Source: Roseofilum capinflatum BLCC-M114
GTDB taxonomy: Bacteria; Cyanobacteriota; Cyanobacteriia; Cyanobacteriales; Desertifilaceae
Reading direction: 5' to 3'
Length of the DNA stretch: 46,376 bases
Assembly (NCBI RefSeq): GCF_030068505.1
Contig: NZ_JAQOSO010000029.1
Span: 1-46,376, forward strand
Shown here: positions 17,269 to 26,320 of the stretch, in pieces
Layout: each line of letters opens with the position of its first letter
Numbering within the stretch: the first letter of the stretch is position 1
Made by a program: the position numbers and the translations under genes
The notes under the pieces: model-generated
The model's database searches: none
Told to the model about the DNA's origin: nothing
What the model saw: only the letters and a program-made list of their open reading frames with translations

Positions 17269-17649
17269 ATGGCTGTCTCCTGTCACTTCATCGTTGAAGG
17301 TAACCCGGTAATTGTCTACGCCAGTCGCAATGGCAATCCTAAGAAAGTTTTACCCAAATTGCAACGATTTTTAGATACCTTTACACAAGAGCGCGACACC
17401 ATGGGGGAAACAGTTCATACTCCTGAATGTCTCGTCGCCCAAATTATTGTTCGCTTTGGTTTTGAATTGTGTGAAGATGATTTTTCTAACTTGCGCGTAG
17501 GCTTAAACTACGATCCAGAGGTGGATTATCTCTATCAAGTCGGAACGAATTTTACCGTTACCGTTATGGAGCCATTAGAAGCCTATCGCCAACAACCTGA
17601 TTTAGGGTTAAAAGGCTGTCAAGTTTTGACTGTAGAAGCTCCAGCTTAA
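17269..17649 (+). CDS. Conserved-looking hypothetical protein
   Basis: A 126-residue soluble protein that I do not recognise. It starts MAVSCHFIVEGNPVIVYASRNG, has a helical stretch (KVLPKLQRFLDTFTQERD), and then an alternating beta-rich half ending VTVEAPA. Likely alpha/beta, no signal sequence or membrane span. It lies 53 bases after the DCC gene on the same strand. Confidence 0.6.
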   Translation: MAVSCHFIVEGNPVIVYASRNGNPKKVLPKLQRFLDTFTQERDTMGETVHTPECLVAQIIVRFGFELCEDDFSNLRVGLNYDPEVDYLYQVGTNFTVTVMEPLEAYRQQPDLGLKGCQVLTVEAPA

Positions 17650-17673
17650 ACATCCAGGTATTGGATAATGTTT

Positions 17674-17736
17674 ACCACAGAGAAACAGAGGGCGCTGTTC
17701 TTTGTGCCTTTTGTGTGTCCTTCGTTTCTCTGTGGT
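17674..17736. repeat. Inverted-repeat element (ACCACAGAGAAAC arms)
   Basis: Perfect 13-base arms, ACCACAGAGAAAC at 17674-17686 and GTTTCTCTGTGGT at 17724-17736, around a 37-base spacer. It resembles the CACAGAG-rich dispersed repeats common between cyanobacterial genes and lies between convergent genes. Confidence 0.7.
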
Positions 17737-17759
17737 GTCTCTAACCTGCGATCGCACCT

Positions 17760-17795
17760 TTCAACGATTCATTCAACGATTCATTCAACGATTAA
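17760..17795. repeat. Short 12-base tandem repeat
   Basis: About three copies of TTCAACGATTCA, running into the 3' end of the leftward gene at 17785, whose last codons it supplies. Confidence 0.7.
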
Positions 17796-18285
17796 ACCGA
17801 TCGTCTCGCAACCAAAGCCGAACCGCTTCAGAAATGGCCGCTTCTCGATGCTCTGGTAAACGAACCAACCGCTCCCCCTCCGTCATGGCAGACAACAGCA
17901 AGACTAATTCCCATCCCTGGTCAGTTTCAGTCAAAAATAGCCAATAATAAACCTCGCGATCGACAATGGTTAGTCCTTGATAGACGCGCTCTAAGGAGGT
18001 GAGAAAGACTTGGCGGGAATTTTCCGGAATTTCTTCCCCAAAGGGAAGGGGGAGAGGGTCAAAGTCGGGTTTTCCCACTGTAATCACTGAGGGTATAGGA
18101 TAGGGTGTGAAGCGATCGCGGTGACGCTGAAGCGATCGATTGGCATAACCGGGAAAATCTCGCACCATCTCCTCAATCAACTGCTCAAAATCCTCCCCGC
18201 AGCTCTGAATGGAAACAACCCGGACTTCTGAACCCTCATAAGTAACCCCAGGTTGTCCGAGGGCTAATTCCCAGAGGAACACCAT
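17785..18285 (-). CDS. Hypothetical protein upstream-paired with pyrF
   Basis: A 166-residue acidic protein without a family I can name. It reads MVFLWELALGQPGVTYEGSEVRVV..., a hydrophilic middle, then VYYWLFLTETDQGWELVLLLSAMTE and a C-terminal helix. No signal sequence. It begins five bases after the pyrF stop on the same strand, so it is very likely co-transcribed with pyrF. The tail is encoded by a tandem repeat, so the last residues may not be native. Confidence 0.65.
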   Translation of the reverse strand: MVFLWELALGQPGVTYEGSEVRVVSIQSCGEDFEQLIEEMVRDFPGYANRSLQRHRDRFTPYPIPSVITVGKPDFDPLPLPFGEEIPENSRQVFLTSLERVYQGLTIVDREVYYWLFLTETDQGWELVLLLSAMTEGERLVRLPEHREAAISEAVRLWLRDDRFNR

Positions 18286-18290
18286 CAGAT

Positions 18291-19004
18291 TTAACCTGCC
18301 AACTCGTCATTAATCCGCTTCCAGGCCCCTTGGGGATCGGCGGCCGCTGTAATCGGTCGGCCAATGACTAAATAACTGGCCCCCGCTTGAAGCGCCTCTT
18401 GGGGAGTCATCACCCGGCGCTGGTCTCCCCCCTCCGCCCAAGTCGGGCGCACTCCCGGACAGACCAACAGAAATTCATCCCCACAGACGCGCCGCAGTTG
18501 GGCGGCTTCCTGGGGAGAACAGACCGCCCCCTGAATGCCCGATTCCTGGGCGAGTAGAGCCATCTGTAGGGCATATTCGGGCAGTTCCACGGGCACTTTG
18601 AGATCGAAGGCTAAATCCCGCGAATTAAGGCTCGTGAGCAGGGTAATCGCCAACAAATTCGGGGGGGATAATCCCGCCGAGTCTGCCCCTGCTCTAGAGG
18701 CTTCTAGGGCACGCTGCAAGGCCGTTCGACCGGCTACTCCATGAACAGTCAGCAAGTCCACCCCATAGCGTCCGGCGGCTCGACAAGCTCCGGCCATAGT
18801 GTTGGGGATATCATGGAATTTGAGGTCGAGAAAAATGCGCTTTTGCCGTTGTTTGAGTTCGTCGAGGATGCTGGGGCCGGTGCTGACAAATAATTCTAGG
18901 CCCACTTTCCAGAACTGCACATCGGGCAATCGATCCAAAAGGGCGATCGCCTCCTCCCCACTCGAAACATCCAACGGTACAATAATCCGGTCTGCGGCAA
19001 TCAT
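18291..19004 (-). CDS. pyrF: Orotidine 5'-phosphate decarboxylase
   Basis: A 237-residue TIM-barrel enzyme that converts OMP to UMP, the last step of pyrimidine synthesis. It shows the N-terminal [13 protein letters not shown], the catalytic [10 protein letters not shown] (about 60-69) with its Asp/Lys charged pair, VTPGVRPTW-type [18 protein letters not shown] near 178-195, and YLVIGRPIT. It lies 13 bases downstream of tyrS on the same strand, and the hypothetical gene follows five bases later. A three-gene run. Confidence 0.96.
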   Translation of the reverse strand: MIAADRIIVPLDVSSGEEAIALLDRLPDVQFWKVGLELFVSTGPSILDELKQRQKRIFLDLKFHDIPNTMAGACRAAGRYGVDLLTVHGVAGRTALQRALEASRAGADSAGLSPPNLLAITLLTSLNSRDLAFDLKVPVELPEYALQMALLAQESGIQGAVCSPQEAAQLRRVCGDEFLLVCPGVRPTWAEGGDQRRVMTPQEALQAGASYLVIGRPITAAADPQGAWKRINDELAG

Positions 19005-19017
19005 GATTTCTCCCCCC

Positions 19018-20220
19018 TTACTTCACCAAACGGGCAAACTTATTCTTACCTACCTGCAAGACCTGCCCAACCATGTCATCAGCCCGTTCAAACACTAAAT
19101 TGGGGTCGCTCACCTTTTCCCCCGCTAATTTTACCCCGCCCCCTTGAATCAAGCGCCGAGCCTCCGAAGACCCTTTCGAGAGTCCAGCCGCGCTGACAAT
19201 GTAAAAGAACTTGGCCGGAAATTGCACATCCTGCAAACTAAACTCCGGAATACTCCCCGCTTCCCCTTGACTCAAAGCTGCCTTTTGCGCCTCCAATGCG
19301 GCATCTTTGCCCTTATACTGGGTCACCACATCCAGAGCTAAACTCTTTTGTCGCTCTCTGGGATTTTCCGGTAACTCCTCCCAAGTCAGATTAGTCAGCA
19401 ACTCCACATAATCCTGAATAATTGCATCCGGAGTTTTCTCCAACTTAGAGTACATCGTCACCGCATTTTCCCACAGCCCCACATAATTGCCCAAGGACTT
19501 CGACATCTTCTGCGCTCCATCCGTCCCCAACAAAATCGGCACGAGTAACCCAAACTGGGGAGTCAGTCCAAAATGGCGCTGTAAATCTCGACCCACGGCA
19601 ATATTAAACTTTTGGTCAGTGCCTCCCAACTCCACATCAGCCTTGACTGCCACAGAATCATAGCCTTGCATCAGGGGATACAGAAACTCATGGAGATAAA
19701 TGGGATTTTCTTGGCTGTAGCGATCGGCAAATCCTTCTTTGGCCAACATTTGACCCACGGTCATTGTAGCCAACAAGCCCAAAATTTCTTTGAGATCCAA
19801 CTGGGCTAACCATTCCGAGTTATAGCGAATTTCTAAGCGCCCTGGAGTATCAAAATCGAGAATAGGGCGCAGTTGATCCAAATAGGTTTGGGCGTTTTCC
19901 TGCACCTGTTCGGCTGTGAGTTGACGACGTACTTCCGATTTGCCGGTGGGGTCGCCAATTTGAGCGGTAAAATCCCCAATAATCAGGACTGCCGTATGGC
20001 CAGCATCTTGAAAGGCGCGGAGTTTCCGCACGGCAATACTGTGGCCCAAATGTAAATCGGTTCCGGTGGGGTCGATGCCCAATTTCACCCTTAAGGGTTG
20101 TCCGGACAGCTCAATGCGCCGTTGTAGGTTTTCATCAGGATCGTCGCTATCGGGGCGATCGGGGAAAATTTCACTAACACCGCGATGAAGCCAATTCCAG
20201 GTTGAGTTAAGACTTGTCAT
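19018..20220 (-). CDS. tyrS: Tyrosyl-tRNA synthetase
   Basis: A 400-residue class I synthetase charging tRNA-Tyr. HIGH-type motif is HLGHS in [19 protein letters not shown] is intact in [13 protein letters not shown], and a C-terminal S4-like RNA-binding domain includes [16 protein letters not shown] start at the ATG of [10 protein letters not shown], which gives the usual cyanobacterial length; 20 more in-frame codons upstream look untranslated. The first of a tyrS-pyrF-hypothetical run. Confidence 0.95.
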   Translation of the reverse strand: MTSLNSTWNWLHRGVSEIFPDRPDSDDPDENLQRRIELSGQPLRVKLGIDPTGTDLHLGHSIAVRKLRAFQDAGHTAVLIIGDFTAQIGDPTGKSEVRRQLTAEQVQENAQTYLDQLRPILDFDTPGRLEIRYNSEWLAQLDLKEILGLLATMTVGQMLAKEGFADRYSQENPIYLHEFLYPLMQGYDSVAVKADVELGGTDQKFNIAVGRDLQRHFGLTPQFGLLVPILLGTDGAQKMSKSLGNYVGLWENAVTMYSKLEKTPDAIIQDYVELLTNLTWEELPENPRERQKSLALDVVTQYKGKDAALEAQKAALSQGEAGSIPEFSLQDVQFPAKFFYIVSAAGLSKGSSEARRLIQGGGVKLAGEKVSDPNLVFERADDMVGQVLQVGKNKFARLVK

Positions 20221-20392
20221 GGGATCAGAAGGTCTATAATACATCAATATTTTGCTAATCTCTGTAATAACTGTTAACACTTATCGCAGGTAAAGGTTAA
20301 ACTATGGGTCAGTCCCCGTTCATCCATCCCTAAGATTCAAGGTCTGGTTCTTATCCCTATCCATTTGTTCGAGCTGAGGAAGTTAAATCACC

Positions 20393-22321
20393 GTGTCGTC
20401 TAATACTATCAGTCGTAAGCCATCGAAATCTATAACCCCTGCCCTTCAATTTGTCCAAGGTGTGGGCAAAGTAGCGGGGGGTACGATTCTGGGAGTGATG
20501 ATGCTCACCAGTTCTATCTTTGCTGGAGGACTGGTGGGTTTGGCCTTAAGTTTTCGGAATTTGCCGGATGTCCGCAGCCTCAGAAGCTATATGCCGACGG
20601 AAACCAGTTATATCTATGATATTAATGGCGAGCTGCTTACCCGTATCCACGATGAGGCGAACCGGGAAGTTGTCCCCCTAGAGCGGATTTCGCCTGAGTT
20701 GAAAATGGCAGTGCTGGCGATCGAGGATTCCCACTTTTATCAACATAATGGGATTAATCCGAGTAGTGTGGGTCGGGCGCTGTTGGCCAATATTGAGAAG
20801 GGAGGGATTCGAGAGGGTGCTTCCACGATTACGATGCAGTTGGTGAAAAACCTGTTTCTGTCTCCAGAGCGGCAATTGAGTCGGAAGGTTGCTGAAGCGG
20901 TTTTGGCCATGCGCTTGGAGCAAATTCTGACTAAAGATGAGATTTTAGAGCTGTATTTGAATCAGGTGTACTGGGGCCATAATACCTATGGGGTGGAGAC
21001 GGCGGCCCAGAGTTATTTTGCTAAGTCTGCTGCGGATCTAACATTGGCAGAGGGGGCAATGATGGCGGGTTTGATTCAAGCGCCAGAGAGTTTGAGTCCT
21101 TTTGTGGATTATAAGTTAGCCAAACGTCAGCAGGCGATCGTTTTGGGTCGGATGCGAGAATTGAATTGGATTACGGCTGAAGAAGAGAAGGAAGCGAAGG
21201 AACAGCCGTTATTGGTGGGCCGGGTGACTTCGTTTGGTCAAAGTAAAGTGCCCTATCTGACGGAGGCGGTGATTCAAGAACTCTCAGAGCGCTTTGGTCG
21301 GGATATGGTGGTTAAGGGGGGTTTAAGGATTCAAACCACGATTGATCTGAGGCTACAACGACTGGCGGAGCAAACGGTTAAGGATTGGCATACTCGCCTG
21401 TATAACCAAGGGGTCTATTACGATTACGATAATGGACAATTGGCGCTGGTGGCGGTTGATCCCCGCACCCACTTTGTGAAGGCGATGGTGGGAGGATTTG
21501 ATTATGAAACCAGTCAATATAACCGAGCGGTACAAGCTCAACGACAACCGGGTTCTTCGTTTAAACCGTTTGTTTACTATGCGGCGTTTGCTAGTGGCAG
21601 GTTTACCCCAGATTCAGTGATTAATGATTCGCCGGTAAGATATCGAGATGGTAGTGGCTATTATTCTCCCCAAAACTATGGGGGAAGTTTTTCGGGGCCG
21701 GTGAGTTTGCGTAAAGCTCTGGAAGTGTCTTTAAATGTGCCTGCGGTTAAAATTGGCCAAGAAGTGGGTCTGAATAAGGTGGTGGAAGTGGTTCGCAATT
21801 TAGGGATTAAAAGTCCTATGGACCCGGTAATTTCGTTGCCTTTGGGATCGGTTGATTTAACGCCTCTGGAAATGGCGGGAGCGTTTGCGACGTTTGCGAA
21901 TAATGGTTGGCATTCACAACCAACGTTTATTGCCCAAGTGATTGATAGCCATGGCAATGTTTTATTGGATAATACTCCTAAACCGAAGCTAATTCTCGAT
22001 CCTTGGGCGGTGGCTTCTCTCAACAGTAGCTTGCAAGGGGTGATTAGCCGAGGAACGGCGACTTCTGCGAGATTGGGTCGCCCAGCAGCCGGTAAAACGG
22101 GAACGACGACTTCGGAGCGTGATATTTGGTTTGTGGGTTATGTGCCCCAATTGTCTGTAGCGGTTTGGGTGGGAAATGATGATTATAGACCTCTAGCTAG
22201 GGGGGTAACTGGAGGTAGTTTTGTGGCTCCGATTTGGCGAGATTTTATGCACAAGGCTTTGGCAAACGAACCGGTGGAGAACTTCCGTTCTCCGAGTGAG
22301 TTTCCCCGCCCGCAGCCATAG
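20393..22321 (+). CDS. Class A penicillin-binding protein (PBP1A type)
   Basis: A 642-residue bifunctional peptidoglycan synthase. It has a cytoplasmic N-terminus and one membrane anchor (about 28-54). The GT51 transglycosylase domain (about 75-250) has catalytic EDSHFYQH (Glu111) and the ASTITMQLVKNLF and LYLNQVYWG motifs. The transpeptidase domain (about 320-620) has SSFK at 388-391, SLN (in LEVSLNVPAVK) and KTGT near 565. All catalytic motifs are present. It starts at GTG. Monocistronic. Confidence 0.94.
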   Translation: MSSNTISRKPSKSITPALQFVQGVGKVAGGTILGVMMLTSSIFAGGLVGLALSFRNLPDVRSLRSYMPTETSYIYDINGELLTRIHDEANREVVPLERISPELKMAVLAIEDSHFYQHNGINPSSVGRALLANIEKGGIREGASTITMQLVKNLFLSPERQLSRKVAEAVLAMRLEQILTKDEILELYLNQVYWGHNTYGVETAAQSYFAKSAADLTLAEGAMMAGLIQAPESLSPFVDYKLAKRQQAIVLGRMRELNWITAEEEKEAKEQPLLVGRVTSFGQSKVPYLTEAVIQELSERFGRDMVVKGGLRIQTTIDLRLQRLAEQTVKDWHTRLYNQGVYYDYDNGQLALVAVDPRTHFVKAMVGGFDYETSQYNRAVQAQRQPGSSFKPFVYYAAFASGRFTPDSVINDSPVRYRDGSGYYSPQNYGGSFSGPVSLRKALEVSLNVPAVKIGQEVGLNKVVEVVRNLGIKSPMDPVISLPLGSVDLTPLEMAGAFATFANNGWHSQPTFIAQVIDSHGNVLLDNTPKPKLILDPWAVASLNSSLQGVISRGTATSARLGRPAAGKTGTTTSERDIWFVGYVPQLSVAVWVGNDDYRPLARGVTGGSFVAPIWRDFMHKALANEPVENFRSPSEFPRPQP

Positions 22322-22335
22322 GGTAGGTTTTGAAT

Positions 22336-22659
22336 TTAGGATTGCTTTTCGAGTTCAGATTTCATCCGCTCTAGGGTGAAATTCATCTGATCGAACATTT
22401 GTTGGGGGGTGACTCCAAATTGGCCCAATTGGGTTTTGAGCTGTTCAACGGTCATTTGGGCCATGAAGTCTTCGGAGAGTTCAAAGCGTTTCATAAATAC
22501 TTTATATCGATCCATGAGGGCTTCCATCTGTTCGATGAACAGCTTTTTCCCTTCTCGATCGAATTTGCCATAGTCACTGCCAAGCTGAATGAGGGATTGA
22601 TAATCCTCAAAGAGTTGTTTGGCTTCTTGTTGAACGATTTCTGAATCAAAGAATCCCAT
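22336..22659 (-). CDS. DUF1825 family protein
   Basis: A 107-residue all-helical cytoplasmic protein of the DUF1825 family, essentially restricted to cyanobacteria and plastid lineages. MGFFDSEIVQQEAKQLFEDY is the typical start, and FDREGKKLFIEQMEALM and the Gln-rich C-terminal helix (LGQFGVTPQQMFDQM) follow. No function is established. Convergent with the PBP gene, 14 bases apart. Confidence 0.85.
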   Translation of the reverse strand: MGFFDSEIVQQEAKQLFEDYQSLIQLGSDYGKFDREGKKLFIEQMEALMDRYKVFMKRFELSEDFMAQMTVEQLKTQLGQFGVTPQQMFDQMNFTLERMKSELEKQS

Positions 22660-22849
22660 GGCTTTTTTGGATAGGTTGACTGACGGTAAGTTAAGCGCAT
22701 TGGATGATGCACTGGTTTTATTCTAATGGAGTCGGAGATGAGAGTAAAATTCGGTTTTCCGTATTTGGGGGAATGGGGGATAGGGAGATGGGATATGGAG
22801 TTATTATCATAGTATGAGCAGATGAGGATGGGCGTTAGGGTGAAATGGG

Positions 22850-23284
22850 GTGGTGAATAAGGAAAAGAGTCGCAAATTGGGGATGATTCTGGCGTTTTCT
22901 GGGGTGTTGATTCCGATCGCCGGATTGCATAAGTTTTATTTAGGCCAACCTTTATGGGGGGTGGTCTATTTGTTGTTGTCTTGGACTCCGATTCCCCATG
23001 TGGCTAGTGCCATTGAGGGAGTGTGGTATTTGGTACAAGATGATGAGGAGTTTAATCAGAATTATCCGGGCCCAGTTCCGGTGATTCCAGGGCTGAAGAT
23101 TCCCCAGGTGGATTGGTCAAGGTTCTGGCCTCCTCAGAAGTCTGGAGAAACGGGCCCGATCGCTGACCAGGTGGAGTCTGTGGCAGAAGCCTTACGCCAG
23201 TTGGAGGCTTTGCGGCAAGAGGGATTAATTACTGAGTATGAGTTTGAACAAAAACGTCGCTATCTTTTAGATAAAATTTCTTAA
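22850..23284 (+). CDS. TM2-domain protein with C-terminal SHOCT domain
   Basis: A 144-residue membrane protein. Residues about 10-70 form a TM2 domain (two spans with GLHKFYLGQPLWGVVYLLL). The C-terminal about 115-144 is a SHOCT helix pair (LRQLEALRQEGLITEYEFEQ), a short domain often at the ends of small bacterial membrane proteins. It starts at GTG; there is no better start nearby. Its stop overlaps the convergent matrixin gene by four bases. Function unknown. Confidence 0.82.
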   Translation: MVNKEKSRKLGMILAFSGVLIPIAGLHKFYLGQPLWGVVYLLLSWTPIPHVASAIEGVWYLVQDDEEFNQNYPGPVPVIPGLKIPQVDWSRFWPPQKSGETGPIADQVESVAEALRQLEALRQEGLITEYEFEQKRRYLLDKIS

Positions 23285-24228
23285 AAAAGATCGGGCAATT
23301 TGGGGAGTTTAGGCAGTTCAGGCAGCTTGGGAAGTTGAGGCAGTTTGGGCAGTTGAGGAAGACCCGGAAGTGGGGAAAGGGTGGGTAAAGTTGGCAAAGT
23401 TTTCCAGATTCTAGAGTGTTCTGACCCTATTGGCCAACCGAGGCGGGTGGGTTGTTGATAGATCTGTTTGAGGGTATTGAGGTCGCGGGGGGAGATGGGG
23501 GGAGGATGGCGTACTTGGGAAAAATAGAGCGCATCGGTGGGTTCGGGAGAGTGACCCCAAATGCCGATCGCGTGGCCGAGTTCATGACGAGCGGTGGCCA
23601 GGGTATAGTCTGGGGTTTGGTCTGGGGTTAGGAAAATTTCACAGCGATGAAGTAGATATTCTTCCTCTGGCCGATCGCCACGGGAGCCAAGATAGAGTTG
23701 ATATTCAGTGGTAGCCGATCGCACTCGTCCAAGCTGGCCATCGGGGCCCAGTTTGAGGGGAGGGCGCTGTCGGTGAATGGTAATGTGGGCTTCATCGGGG
23801 CGATCGCTAATTTCGAGGGGAAAATAGTCTTGCCATTCCTCAATCGCCTGAGTAACGGCTGCTACCCAACGGGGATCGGGGGTATCGAGATCGAGGTATA
23901 CCTGCACTGGAAGCTCAGACCAAATTAAATACCCCACCTTGAGGAGTTTAATGGCTTCAAAATAGTCTCCGGAGTCTGCGGGATCGTGCCATTGGTCTAG
24001 GCTAGGGGGAAGAGGATGAACTTGTGCTTGAGGAAATTGGAGGCCAGGGGGAAGCGTTGCCATAACTGCACAAGAAAAGACCGCCAACACAATTGTGGCG
24101 ATCGCATAAGCAGTGGCTACCGAGCGCAGTCGAAGTATGCGGAACCTTTTCGCACCCAGAGCAGCTCTCAAGCATAAACCTTGATGGGGAGGTTTTAAGC
24201 GTCTAGTCCTCCAGAGCCAAGCAGCCAT
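23281..24228 (-). CDS. Matrixin-like zinc metalloprotease with LPxLP tail
   Basis: A 315-residue metzincin-type protease. A hydrophobic segment at about 36-56 looks like a signal or anchor. The zinc site HELGHAIGIWGH lies at 215-226, with catalytic Glu216. The third histidine is one residue further out than in the standard HExxHxxGxxH, and the Met-turn methionine is not evident (TDALYF). The C-terminal 38 residues are a run of LPxLP units (LPKLPQLPKL and similar), encoded by a short DNA tandem repeat at 23285-23395. Followed by a four-base overlap with the convergent TM2 gene. Confidence 0.8.
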   Translation of the reverse strand: MAAWLWRTRRLKPPHQGLCLRAALGAKRFRILRLRSVATAYAIATIVLAVFSCAVMATLPPGLQFPQAQVHPLPPSLDQWHDPADSGDYFEAIKLLKVGYLIWSELPVQVYLDLDTPDPRWVAAVTQAIEEWQDYFPLEISDRPDEAHITIHRQRPPLKLGPDGQLGRVRSATTEYQLYLGSRGDRPEEEYLLHRCEIFLTPDQTPDYTLATARHELGHAIGIWGHSPEPTDALYFSQVRHPPPISPRDLNTLKQIYQQPTRLGWPIGSEHSRIWKTLPTLPTLSPLPGLPQLPKLPQLPKLPELPKLPKLPDLF

Positions 24229-24232
24229 GGAC

Positions 24233-24472
24233 TTAACCGACGGGTTCTAACCATCCAGCGCTTAACACCACGGTTAAGCCAAGAAAGAGAACAACTAAGG
24301 CCCAGGTTGTCCGATTCAAGGTTGTTTCGGCACTTTTAGCACTGGTAAACAATTGGGCTTGGCCGCCGATACCGCCAATACCATCTCCTTTGGGACTATG
24401 GAGGAGAATTAAGACCACCAGACTAAAGGCTGAAATGGCCCAAACAATTTGGAGGATACTAACAACAGTCAT
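24233..24472 (-). CDS. secG: Preprotein translocase subunit SecG
   Basis: A 79-residue SecG with two membrane spans (about 4-22 and 54-74) and the conserved LHSPKGDGIGGIGGQAQLF loop between them. It assists SecYE in protein export at the plasma or thylakoid membrane. It lies 47 bases downstream of gpmI on the same strand; the gpmI-secG order is common in cyanobacteria. The matrixin gene starts five bases further on. Confidence 0.95.
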   Translation of the reverse strand: MTVVSILQIVWAISAFSLVVLILLHSPKGDGIGGIGGQAQLFTSAKSAETTLNRTTWALVVLFLGLTVVLSAGWLEPVG

Positions 24473-24519
24473 AGGGTTATAGAACTCAAATCAACAATCA
24501 TGACGTTAGAGGTGCGGGT

Positions 24520-26118
24520 TTACCGAGAGAGGGAAACCGGCGATCGATTGGGTTGAACTTCATAGGAAGAGTTCTGGAAAATGGATTTTCCGGTCATTTC
24601 CTTGGGTTGAGGAATTTGCAGAATTTCCAGAATAGTGGGCGCAATATCGGCTAAACAGCCATCGGTTCTCAAAGCAACATTCGTGCCATGGCCGGGAATT
24701 TTACGCTTTTCGCCTTCAACCAGGATAAAGGGCACGGGATTGGTTGTGTGGGCTGTCCAAGGATTCCCTTTCTCATCGTACATGAGTTCGGCATTGCCAT
24801 GGTCAGCAATAATAATGGCGGTTCCGCCCACTTTACCGATCGCCTCGATCAGGCGACCTAGGCATTCATCCACGGTTTCAATGGCTTGAATGGCTGCGTC
24901 CATGACCCCTGTATGGCCGACCATATCCGGATTAGCATAATTAATCACCACCATAGAATAAACCTGTTCTTCGATGGCAGCGATCGCCGTTTCCGTGACT
25001 GCTTCAGCCGACATGCTCGGCTGTTGGTCGTAGGTGGGAACCTGGGGAGAGGGAATTAACTCCCGGTCTTCTCCCTCTACGGGATCTTCGAGTCCCCCAT
25101 TAAAGAAATAGGTCACATGGGCATATTTTTCCGTTTCTGCGGTGCGGAACTGTCGCAGTCCTTGCTCGGCCAAAACCTCTGCCAAAATATGGTTCAGGTC
25201 TTGGGGTTCAAAGGCTACAGACACCGGCAGATGGGAGTCATATTGGGTAAACGTGACAAAGGACAGGGGATCGATGGGCGATCGCTCAAACCCATCAAAA
25301 TTGGGATCGACAAAGGCTTGGGTAAGCTGACGAGCGCGATCGGGACGGAAATTAAAAAAGATCACCCCATCTCCAGCTTCTACCGCACCCTCGGCGCAAC
25401 GGACGGGAATCACAAACTCATCCGTGACTTCCTGTTCGTAGGAAGCCTTCAAGAGTGAGATGGCATCCCCTTCAGCCGTAATCGTATTATCCGTAAGAAC
25501 CTGATAGGCTTTTTGCACCCGATCCCAGCGATGATCCCGATCCATCGCATAATAGCGACCCATGAGAGTGACAATTTTGCCAATTTCTAAGCTATTGATT
25601 TCTGCTTGCAGTTTTTCTAAGTTTTTTACCCCATCCGTGGGATAGGTGTCACGACCATCGGCGATCGCGTGAATACAGACTTGTTCAATCTCCTGTGCTT
25701 TGGCTAGTTTTAGTAACCCCAATAGATGGTCGATGTGGGAATGAACGCCTCCATCTGAGCAAAGTCCAATCAGGTGGAGTTTGCCAGAGCGGGATTTAAC
25801 TTGCTCGCAGATAGCTTGTAAAGCGGGGTTCTCTTGTAAAGAACCATCTTCAACTGCATCGGTAATGCGAAGCAATTCTTGCTTAACAATCCGGCCTGCG
25901 CCAATGTTCATATGACCCACTTCTGAGTTACCCATTTGTCCTTGGGGTAACCCGACCGCTTTCCCAGACGTTTGAATTAAGGTATTTGGGTAAGCTGCCT
26001 GTAGGCTATCCATTATGGGTGTTTTCGCGACGGCAATGGCGTTTCCGTCGGTGGCTTCACGGTAACCCCAGCCATCTAAAATGACTAGCACCACAGGAGA
26101 TATCGGTGCTTTTGTCAT
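24520..26118 (-). CDS. gpmI: 2,3-bisphosphoglycerate-independent phosphoglycerate mutase
   Basis: A 532-residue Mn-dependent enzyme that interconverts 3- and 2-phosphoglycerate in glycolysis. It has the N-terminal metal site VVLVILDGWGYREA, the phosphorylated Ser in GQMGNSEVGHMNIGAG (about 60-75), DGRDTYPTDGVK and C-terminal DHGNAE. Typical length. Leads into secG on the same strand. Confidence 0.96.
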   Translation of the reverse strand: MTKAPISPVVLVILDGWGYREATDGNAIAVAKTPIMDSLQAAYPNTLIQTSGKAVGLPQGQMGNSEVGHMNIGAGRIVKQELLRITDAVEDGSLQENPALQAICEQVKSRSGKLHLIGLCSDGGVHSHIDHLLGLLKLAKAQEIEQVCIHAIADGRDTYPTDGVKNLEKLQAEINSLEIGKIVTLMGRYYAMDRDHRWDRVQKAYQVLTDNTITAEGDAISLLKASYEQEVTDEFVIPVRCAEGAVEAGDGVIFFNFRPDRARQLTQAFVDPNFDGFERSPIDPLSFVTFTQYDSHLPVSVAFEPQDLNHILAEVLAEQGLRQFRTAETEKYAHVTYFFNGGLEDPVEGEDRELIPSPQVPTYDQQPSMSAEAVTETAIAAIEEQVYSMVVINYANPDMVGHTGVMDAAIQAIETVDECLGRLIEAIGKVGGTAIIIADHGNAELMYDEKGNPWTAHTTNPVPFILVEGEKRKIPGHGTNVALRTDGCLADIAPTILEILQIPQPKEMTGKSIFQNSSYEVQPNRSPVSLSR

Positions 26119-26320
26119 AACCTATTCACCCTTTTGCTGAATTTCTGGCTCGATCATACCACTAGAGAGCAAAAAGCTGCTGTTTAAATTGGGTGACCGG
26201 TGAAAGTTAATTGAAAATGGGACGGTAAAATTGAGGGACTTACTTTAAGGTATTGATTGTGGAGGAGATGAGTTTCGATTCTTCACAGTCATCAGAATTG
26301 TTCTGGGTGGATAAGAGGCT

